Made by a program: the position numbers and the translations under genes. From assembly GCA_964594905.1 (NCBI GenBank), contig CAZQOI010000083.1, positions 1 to 11,257 on the forward strand: 11,257 nucleotides of DNA, given 5' to 3'. Position 1 is the first letter of the stretch, and each line of letters starts with the position of its first letter. This document shows, in pieces, positions 1 through 6,144 of the stretch. The stretch is from Granulosicoccus sp964594905 (GTDB taxonomy: Bacteria; Pseudomonadota; Gammaproteobacteria; Granulosicoccales; Granulosicoccaceae). The notes under the pieces are model-generated. The model did no database searches, had not been told where the DNA came from, and worked only from the letters and a program-made list of their open reading frames with translations.

Positions 1-323
1 TTGATTTTTTTCTTACGTCGTTCTGCCAAGAACGAAAAAACGAAACGTGGAGCTAAATAAAGAGCAATCACAGAAAATGCGATCACGATGGCGTTCGCAT
101 CAAAATAGTAAAGAAATAATGGAACGAGAATAAACGAAGCGAGATAGGCAAAAAGTAGCTTTCTTGTATCCGCAAAGAGAAACAAATTACGCAGGTTTGA
201 TTCTGTCGAATTACTTAAAGAGCTACTGTACTCACCCCACACAGACGTGCTGCTATTTATCATCGTATAGCCGATCAAGCTTACGCTGAGAAACACCGCT
301 AGCAACACGACGATAAGTGACAT
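1..323 (-). CDS. tadB: TadB, Tad pilus inner-membrane platform protein (partial, N-terminal part)
   Basis: This is the first 107 codons of a gene that runs off the left edge without a stop. Translation begins MSLIVVLLAVFLSVSLIG. It shows a hydrophobic N-terminal segment (about residues 2-20), a polar stretch, a second hydrophobic region (about 57-95) and then a basic cluster, AERRKKK. That topology, membrane anchor then basic cytoplasmic entry to a type II secretion F (T2SSF) domain, is typical of TadB. The T2SSF domain itself lies outside the window. The ATG at 321-323 follows the cpaF stop codon (325-327) by one base, with GGTGGAAT upstream as a ribosome site. Position directly after cpaF is the usual place of tadB, the platform on which the ATPase acts. 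The call rests on context and topology more than on conserved residues. Confidence 0.82.
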   Translation of the reverse strand, partial: MSLIVVLLAVFLSVSLIGYTMINSSTSVWGEYSSSLSNSTESNLRNLFLFADTRKLLFAYLASFILVPLFLYYFDANAIVIAFSVIALYLAPRFVFSFLAERRKKKI

Positions 324-324
324 G

Positions 325-2043
325 TCAGATTCCACCATGTCCGTTGTCAAAAGCGGACAGATCTACCTCAACACCTACATCTCGTAACTCTTCATAAAAT
401 GTAGGGATAGCCCCAGTTGCTTTAAACATTCCTTGCACACGACCGTCAGCCGAATGACCCTCCTGCTGGTAAATAAATATATCTTGCAATTGCACAGTGC
501 CACTCTCAACTCCAACCACTTCTGTTATACGAGTAATTTTTCGTGAACCACAAGGGAAACGAGTTTGCTGAATAATCATGTCCACAGCAGATGCCACCTG
601 CTCACGAATAGCGGTAACAGGCAAATCCAATCCAGCCATTAGCACTAGAACTTCGAGGCGAGAAATAACATCGCGGGGATTGTTAGCATGAATTGTGGTA
701 AGCGACCCATCATGCCCAGTGTTCATCGCTTGGAGCATGTCAATCGCTTCGCCTCCGCGACACTCACCAACTACTATTCGGTCCGGCCTCATTCGAAGAG
801 AATTCTTGACTAGCTCACGTATCGGCACCTCTCCATTGCCTTCGAGATTTGATGGGCGAGATTCAAGCGACACTAGATTTGGTTGAATCAATTTAAGTTC
901 GGCAGCGTCTTCAATAGTAACTACACGATCGGCTGAGGGTATGAAGTTGGATAAAACATTCAGCAATGTGGTCTTACCCGATCCAGTTCCACCGGACACA
1001 ATAATATTTTTTCTTTTCTCAACGCACACTCTTAGAAAATCGACCATACGTTGATCGACAGAGCCAATTTCCACCAACTCAGAAAACTCCATTCGGTGCT
1101 TTGGGAATTTTCTTATCGTAATACTCGGCCCTTTAAGCGCGAGGGGAGGTATTACGGCGTTTACACGTGATCCGTCTTTTAAACGCGCATCAACTATCGG
1201 ACTACTTTCGTCTATTCGACGCCCTATTGGCGTAATGATCCGTTCTATAACCGCGTATACCGTAGCATCACTACTAAATGTACTACGTGATCTTTCCAAC
1301 TTACCTTCTTTTTCAATAAATATCTCACTGTGGTTATTCACCATGATCTCAGTGACATCTTCATCATTCAAGAACTGTTCAAGCGGACCAAGACCAACAG
1401 CCTCATTCAAGACATCTGATTCCAAAACACTCCGATCAACTGAACCAGGAATCTGATCACTCATGCCAGAAATAATATTCTTGATTAGCACGAGCGATTC
1501 TGTCTTTAACTGCTCATCGGTCATTCGATTGACGTCTTTCCGACGTAAATCCATTTGATCCAGCAGTTGTTCATGGATAATACGTCCCCAGTAACTAAGT
1601 GCTTCGTCGCTTTTCGACAATTCTGCATTAGTAGATTCGAGAGGATCTGCTTGGCGTGAGGCCGAATCAGTTAGCGCCCCCACTGACGTAGCCAGTTGAT
1701 AGTCAGAGTTCCCGTCAATGGCTATCGATGAATCATTTGCGGAAAGTTTGATCTTTGAAGCGTTTATCGTGAGGCTAATATCACCAACGGAGATTTCATC
1801 AAGATCCGATATTGGCCCGTGCTCAACTATGCGTTCTCTATTTACCCAGCTGCCACTCATGCTGCCAAGATCACGTAAATACACACCGTCAGATTCGAGT
1901 CTGAGTTCGGCATGACGCTTTCCAACAAGCCTGGTATTAACAACAAGATCATTGCTTCTTGCACTACCAATCGAGCACAAGGAACCTTTAACCTTGAACA
2001 GCTTGCGGCGACCACCGCCTTGTTGGTAGTAGAAATCAAACAC
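325..2043 (-). CDS. cpaF: CpaF/TadA-family pilus assembly ATPase with an N-terminal FHA domain
   Basis: Secretion ATPase that powers Flp pilus assembly at the cytoplasmic face of the inner membrane. Residues about 1-95 form a forkhead-associated (FHA) domain: the conserved pattern is visible as IGSARSNDLVV (25-35), GKRHAEL (41-47) and LRDLGSMSGSWVN (56-68), the regions that bind phosphothreonine in this family. A polar linker (about 96-150) leads to a CpaF-type N-domain (about 150-310) and the ATPase core: Walker A GGTGSGKT (351-358), acidic box TIEDAAEL (376-383), Walker B region RIVVGECRG (422-430) and His box TGHDGSLTTIHANN (442-455). All catalytic motifs look intact. The start is GTG, preceded by TGGAG, which overlaps the cpaC stop; only 3 bases separate the genes. 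At 572 residues it is longer than an ordinary CpaF (about 420-480), and the excess is the FHA domain plus linker. Confidence 0.96.
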   Translation of the reverse strand: MFDFYYQQGGGRRKLFKVKGSLCSIGSARSNDLVVNTRLVGKRHAELRLESDGVYLRDLGSMSGSWVNRERIVEHGPISDLDEISVGDISLTINASKIKLSANDSSIAIDGNSDYQLATSVGALTDSASRQADPLESTNAELSKSDEALSYWGRIIHEQLLDQMDLRRKDVNRMTDEQLKTESLVLIKNIISGMSDQIPGSVDRSVLESDVLNEAVGLGPLEQFLNDEDVTEIMVNNHSEIFIEKEGKLERSRSTFSSDATVYAVIERIITPIGRRIDESSPIVDARLKDGSRVNAVIPPLALKGPSITIRKFPKHRMEFSELVEIGSVDQRMVDFLRVCVEKRKNIIVSGGTGSGKTTLLNVLSNFIPSADRVVTIEDAAELKLIQPNLVSLESRPSNLEGNGEVPIRELVKNSLRMRPDRIVVGECRGGEAIDMLQAMNTGHDGSLTTIHANNPRDVISRLEVLVLMAGLDLPVTAIREQVASAVDMIIQQTRFPCGSRKITRITEVVGVESGTVQLQDIFIYQQEGHSADGRVQGMFKATGAIPTFYEELRDVGVEVDLSAFDNGHGGI

Positions 2044-2046
2044 GAT

Positions 2047-3561
2047 CTACTCCATCAACGGCAAGGATTGGCGAGCCCTGACAACACGTTTATCGGTCTC
2101 GAACAGTATTCGTTGGTCGTTCTCCGACATCGCACCTGAGTTCGGATCAATAACCTCTGGTGTTAGAAAAATGACTAATTCGCTGACAGCATTTCGCGAA
2201 TTTTGAGATTTGAAAAAATTTCCAATTATGGGTAGGTTGCCGATTCCGGGTATTCGGTCAACATCCTTGCTGTTCTCGGAACTCAACAAACCTGAGATAA
2301 CAATTGTTTGACCAGAGCGCACATTCACCTGAGTTTGCGCTTTTCGCGTAAGTAGTCCTGGCGCTCCTTGAACGGTAACAGCCGGATCCAACTGACTTAT
2401 TTCAGTCTCAACCGTCGTACGTACATTTCCGGCATCGTCGATGCTCGGCGATACATTCAGCTTGATTCCATATTCTTTAAATTGAACAGTGGTTTGCCCG
2501 TTAGAACCAACCGTAGGGTATGGCACTTCACCGCCCGCGAGAAAACTTGCACTACCGCCACTTGCACAACTCAGCACAGGTTCGGCTAAGGTCACGGCGT
2601 CACCCGATGAGGCCAATAGATTGATTCGTGAGGTGATGTTCGACGCAATACCAAAATAGGTTGAAAACGGTGAAACCGTATTCGGCAGGTTATTGAAGCC
2701 TTCTGCAGCGGGACGAAAAAGATTGTTACCAACCAAATCCCCTGCCGTTGCGAAACTAGGACCCGCTACACTGTCGCTCCAATCAATGCCCAGTTTGCCA
2801 AGGGCACTCTTACGGAATTCGATCATCCGCACCTTAATTTGAACCATTTTCTCCATACGAATCCGAGTAACCGGATCATGTTCAGAGACTCGGATATTAA
2901 AATCTGATTGGGCTTCATCCTTATGCCACAGTCTGAGCGACGTGCTACCCGCAGTTTGCGCAATCACAAGTAACTCGCCATTTTTCAAAACTTCAGCTCG
3001 AACAATACTGCCGTTACCAATGGCCACTCGCGTAACGTTAACCTTACCGAGAACTTTCACCTCGCCGGCAAACATATCTATGTTGATAGTTCCTGATTTT
3101 TTCGGCGCAGTATCAATAGCAGCAATAGGTTTAGAGGATGAGCTTGTTTTCGGTTTTGATAGCTCAACCGAACCTGATCCGGAATCACCAAACTCTTGAA
3201 TTTCCCAATTGACTGATTGGCCCTGATCTTGTGGTGGTAAAGCAAGCTTTTTAGGTATAAAAAGCACGCTGCCAGGCCCTAGCAGCTGATTAACTTTCAT
3301 GCCATTATAACGAGCGATATCCTCTGCATATTCACGTGACCCAGTCGTTTGAAACGAAATATCCGCGAAGCTTTCCCCATCTCCAGGTATCCACATTCGG
3401 TCTCCCGGTGCACCGCCTGATTTAAAATCACCTGCGCCACTGGCGGTAGACGGTATTTCAGCCCATGCAGCATCTACGTGTGGATCGGATGACGCCGATT
3501 GAGCCATTACATCATTGCTATGTAGCAGTGGAATCAGTAGGAATGGGTATATAAGTCTCAT
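2047..3561 (-). CDS. cpaC: CpaC/RcpA-family Tad pilus secretin with LysM-like N-terminal module
   Basis: Outer-membrane channel through which the Flp pilus emerges. A signal peptide (about 1-20, cut near MAQSA) is followed by a LysM-like segment (about 57-105: a GDGESF start, an IARYNGM centre and an LFIPKKL end, matching the spacing of a LysM peptidoglycan-binding module). A Ser/Pro-rich linker follows, then a pilus-secretin N-terminal domain (about 158-228, INIDMFAGEVKVL onward, with a BON-like stretch after it) and the C-terminal secretin domain (about 240-470) containing AGGEVPYPTV (342-351), FKEYGIKLNVSPSID (361-375), SGQTIVISGLLS (416-427) and a terminal ELVIFLTPEVID. The ATG overlaps the cpaB stop as ATGA, with a strong GGAGGTGG ribosome site. 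The secretin call is secure. The LysM assignment is by pattern only. Confidence 0.95.
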   Translation of the reverse strand: MRLIYPFLLIPLLHSNDVMAQSASSDPHVDAAWAEIPSTASGAGDFKSGGAPGDRMWIPGDGESFADISFQTTGSREYAEDIARYNGMKVNQLLGPGSVLFIPKKLALPPQDQGQSVNWEIQEFGDSGSGSVELSKPKTSSSSKPIAAIDTAPKKSGTINIDMFAGEVKVLGKVNVTRVAIGNGSIVRAEVLKNGELLVIAQTAGSTSLRLWHKDEAQSDFNIRVSEHDPVTRIRMEKMVQIKVRMIEFRKSALGKLGIDWSDSVAGPSFATAGDLVGNNLFRPAAEGFNNLPNTVSPFSTYFGIASNITSRINLLASSGDAVTLAEPVLSCASGGSASFLAGGEVPYPTVGSNGQTTVQFKEYGIKLNVSPSIDDAGNVRTTVETEISQLDPAVTVQGAPGLLTRKAQTQVNVRSGQTIVISGLLSSENSKDVDRIPGIGNLPIIGNFFKSQNSRNAVSELVIFLTPEVIDPNSGAMSENDQRILFETDKRVVRARQSLPLME

Positions 3562-4406
3562 CGTCCACCTCCAACAATATACTCAATACCCGGCTCCGGT
3601 TTTGCTTTGATCTTCTTTTGTTTTTTCTTTACCACTGGTGCGGGTTCAGGGATATTAAGCAGCTTCGCTATATTCATTGGCACATCACTTAAAGGTGATT
3701 CATCGTCCGGGTTACGAAGCATCGCGGTCAGTTTCCCTACACTCTGAGCCAAGGTTATTTTTTGCGCTTGATCAGGCGTCACATGAACTGTCATCGTAGT
3801 AAAGTTTCGAGTACGCCCATTACTCGCTTTATCAACCAGGGTTTGGACACCGGTGGCAATTACATTCAGTTTTTGAATTACCGGGAAAATAATTTGTTTT
3901 TCACCTGCGCCATAGGTAAGCAGCAGGTCAACTTTGTCTTGTGGTTGTAGAAACCCTGAAATAGAGTTAATTTCGTCTACACGCACTGTCATTGCGCGAA
4001 GACCTTCTTCTACCTTGCCACTGAACGTTGGTGTTATTCCTCCTTCAAGATGTGCCCACAGTAGAGGACGCCCCTCATCGACATCGAAATCTATTCGCTG
4101 ACCAATAGCAATTTCATAATTTTGTCCTGTGACCGAGTTTGAATCGGCGTACTTGACAGGAATCTCACGAATTGATAAATCCTCCGCCAACAGAACATGT
4201 CCCCGTGCCAGTGGACGATTTGGAACAACCAAGGACACCATAGGTTCGGTTTTTTCAAACTGGCCTTTGTAGTAAGCGATTTGTGTTTCGATGTACTGCT
4301 TCGAATAAAAGACGCCGGCAGCACCAAGCAGCAATGACAGGCCAAACATGATGATCTGTTTACTTGGTCTCTTTCTCCGAGTCTGCGTGCCGGGGGAATC
4401 TGTCAT
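3558..4406 (-). CDS. cpaB: CpaB/RcpC, Flp pilus periplasmic assembly protein
   Basis: Inner-membrane-anchored periplasmic protein that works with the CpaC secretin. The 282-residue product has a basic N terminus (RRKRPSK), one transmembrane segment (about 18-34), a SAF-type domain (about 58-118: VPNRPLARGHVLLAEDL, then IGQRIDFDVDEGRPLLW) and the RcpC/CpaB domain (about 125-235: GLRAMTVRVDEINSISGFLQ, with QPQDKVDLLLTY). The tail is Lys/Pro-rich. The frame stays open upstream to an ATG at 4475, but the ATG at 4404-4406 is preferred: it lies 16 bases after the previous stop, has AAGG upstream (4416-4419), and gives a normal basic-then-membrane N terminus. The longer start would overlap the preceding small gene by 53 bases. 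The end overlaps cpaC by 4 bases. Confidence 0.94.
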   Translation of the reverse strand: MTDSPGTQTRRKRPSKQIIMFGLSLLLGAAGVFYSKQYIETQIAYYKGQFEKTEPMVSLVVPNRPLARGHVLLAEDLSIREIPVKYADSNSVTGQNYEIAIGQRIDFDVDEGRPLLWAHLEGGITPTFSGKVEEGLRAMTVRVDEINSISGFLQPQDKVDLLLTYGAGEKQIIFPVIQKLNVIATGVQTLVDKASNGRTRNFTTMTVHVTPDQAQKITLAQSVGKLTAMLRNPDDESPLSDVPMNIAKLLNIPEPAPVVKKKQKKIKAKPEPGIEYIVGGGR

Positions 4407-4422
4407 TGCATTGAGCCTTGAG

Positions 4423-4611
4423 TCACGGAAGTGACATAAGATAAGTGGTGTTGTCCTGAAATGCCTTGAGCGCATCCAGAAAAACAGTAATTAAAGATGC
4501 GTCAAACCCAGGCATTGGCAGAAAGAGTGATGCAATCACAGCAGTAGTGCCTATGACGTATTCAATACTTGCTGAGCCACGTTGATGCGACGATGAAATA
4601 TTATCCGCCAT
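4423..4611 (-). CDS. Small Flp/TadE-like pilin candidate (62 residues)
   Basis: A short protein with an N-terminal leader ending in QRG, then SASIEYVIGTTAVIASLF. This matches the type IVb prepilin rule G|XXXXEY: predicted cut between Gly12 and Ser13, with Glu17 and Tyr18 at mature positions +5 and +6, followed by a hydrophobic stretch (about 19-34). The mature product of about 50 residues is Flp-sized. The C-terminal half (FDASLITVFLDALKAF) looks amphipathic. Its ATG lies inside the end of the upstream gene (11-base overlap) with AGGTG as ribosome site, and cpaB follows 16 bases after its stop, so it is translated within the pilus operon. It could be a minor pilin, a second Flp, or a short TadE-like pseudopilin. 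Processing is inferred from the motif alone. Confidence 0.78.
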   Translation of the reverse strand: MADNISSSHQRGSASIEYVIGTTAVIASLFLPMPGFDASLITVFLDALKAFQDNTTYLMSLP

Positions 4612-5341
4612 AGATCACCTGATTGATAACGATCAAGGTCGATCCATCATTACTCGGATTCAAAACAATTTCGATTTTTTCAGATTTTCGATTAAACAAC
4701 ATCACCATGGAATCAAGCGCAGATCTGTCACTAACAAGATTCCAGCCGTCCCGGCGCATCTTGGATCGATAATATTCTCTGCTAGAACCCATCGCCATAC
4801 TGGTTTTGATTACTTCAACGGTCGAATCTCTTCCGATATCATTTGTCCGAGTAGATGACAACAATTCAGCATCACCTGGGTGCGACAAAGCATTAAAACT
4901 CGCTACTACCCTCTGCTCAAGATTCATAACAGATATCAAAGCAGCACCAGAGGCGGGATCCGATGAAAGAGAAGATTTATCAAACTGCACGACCGTGTTC
5001 GTTCCATTATGCAGACGACTAATGGCTACCCAGTTTTCGTATTCGCGCTCGACATATCCTGGTATTTCGCTGTCACTTGCGCTTTCCCAAGCTGAACGAT
5101 AAAAATCAAGACTCGTTTGATAGTTTGCAGATGTAACAAGCCTTGCTATTAAAAGAGCCTGCCCATTGTGTTGAAACTCCTCACTGATGACTTCAAGCGT
5201 CGCTTGAGGCGGTACAGGCACGTCATCTAGTAAACTACTACCAGCTGCGTGAGCAGTTGATACACCATAAAAAAATACCAAATACAGAGCTACAGTAATA
5301 CCTCTGAAAATTCGCTGACTGAGCAAAGCACTAATTTTCAT
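4601..5341 (-). CDS. Exported protein with two similar domains, unknown function, in the Tad operon
   Basis: I do not recognise a named family. The 246-residue product starts with a long signal peptide (about 1-33, hydrophobic VALYLVFFYGV, cut near AHAA). The mature part appears to hold two copies of one domain of roughly 90-100 residues: about 40-140 and 150-243. Matching landmarks are TSLDFYRSAWES (76-87) against SSREYYRSKMRRDGW (186-200), and SGAALISVMN (131-140) against DGSTLIVINQV (232-242). No cysteine and no enzyme motif is visible. It starts 14 bases after the TadE-like gene with a GAGGAAGG ribosome site and overlaps the next small pilin-like gene, so it belongs to the operon. A periplasmic or surface accessory role in pilus assembly is inferred from context only. 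Confidence 0.82.
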   Translation of the reverse strand: MKISALLSQRIFRGITVALYLVFFYGVSTAHAAGSSLLDDVPVPPQATLEVISEEFQHNGQALLIARLVTSANYQTSLDFYRSAWESASDSEIPGYVEREYENWVAISRLHNGTNTVVQFDKSSLSSDPASGAALISVMNLEQRVVASFNALSHPGDAELLSSTRTNDIGRDSTVEVIKTSMAMGSSREYYRSKMRRDGWNLVSDRSALDSMVMLFNRKSEKIEIVLNPSNDGSTLIVINQVIYGG

Positions 5342-5355
5342 AAAACCGCCTTCCT

Positions 5356-6144
5356 CTATCTCTGTGGTACGTATGGAGGAAGCACATTCATGTCGACATG
5401 ACCGAATGCGTTTTTTAATCCATCTAGTTCATCAAGAACCGGAAGATGTCCAAGCTGAGACAGCGCATCACCTATTGGTTCAAGTATGGATGCTGGAGTC
5501 AAGCTTCTGATTCGGCGACGCGCCTGATCGTCACTGCTGGCACTCCAGCCATCACTCATGATGACCGACGATGCATTCAAGCACGTGTAGCTTTCCTCAC
5601 CACCACAGGCACCTTCGGCACGTGTTAGCCATTCGTTAGACTTGATATCCAGTGTGACGTCAGCCCGAACGAAACCATTGCGCTCTAATCCCCATTCATT
5701 GCCAGAAACACTATCCAGGATCTCACCCGATCTCGACGCTTGGGTACCTATCTCAAATCCTGTACCTGGTGACGCAAAGTTCCGTTCGTATGGAACACCA
5801 ATAACAGACGCTTCATCAATTTCGATGTCTGTTCGATTCCACCATTCACCTCGCGGAATCGACGCGTCTTCACCCCAAAGGGAGTTGCTTCCTGGCTCGG
5901 CCGAGTGCGACACGAGGACATTGTCGTCATCGCCAAAAAAACGTTCTTTGACGGACGTAGGCATATTGCTATTAGCGCCACTCGGATACACGGTCGCTTC
6001 CCAAGCAGAATAACGGCTAGCTTGTATCGTCTTTTGCTTCAGATCGATTAGTTTTCCGATCATTGGTAACGCAAAAAACAAAGGAACCATCACCAAGGTC
6101 AGATAAACGAATTCGATTAATGCACCGCCCCGTTGACTTATCAT
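5356..6144 (-). CDS. tadE: TadE-like pseudopilin
   Basis: Membrane-anchored pseudopilin of the Tad system. The N terminus MISQRGGALIEFVYLTL holds a prepilin-type site, cut expected after RG, with Glu at +5 and Phe at +6 of the mature protein. A hydrophobic segment follows (about 9-32 in this numbering), then KLIDLKQKTIQASRYSAWEAT, which resembles the segment after the TadE anchor. The rest is a periplasmic domain of about 200 residues with two close cysteines (CGGEESYTC), a likely disulfide. The start at 6144 overlaps the previous stop as ATGA and has GGAG eight bases upstream. An ATG at 6165 (MGNRRRRM, adding 7 basic residues, with GGAAG upstream) is a real alternative. At 262 residues it is longer than typical TadE proteins (about 150-200). 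Confidence 0.85.
   Translation of the reverse strand: MISQRGGALIEFVYLTLVMVPLFFALPMIGKLIDLKQKTIQASRYSAWEATVYPSGANSNMPTSVKERFFGDDDNVLVSHSAEPGSNSLWGEDASIPRGEWWNRTDIEIDEASVIGVPYERNFASPGTGFEIGTQASRSGEILDSVSGNEWGLERNGFVRADVTLDIKSNEWLTRAEGACGGEESYTCLNASSVIMSDGWSASSDDQARRRIRSLTPASILEPIGDALSQLGHLPVLDELDGLKNAFGHVDMNVLPPYVPQR

Noticed and set aside
4407..4475. Extended N terminus of CpaB starting at 4475
   Set aside because: The added 23 residues are not typical of the family and would overlap the pilin-like gene by 53 bases. The internal ATG has better spacing and a ribosome site.
5642..6013. Plus-strand open frame of 123 codons opposite the TadE-like gene
   Set aside because: It is fully antisense to a gene with clear family motifs and shows no domain of its own.
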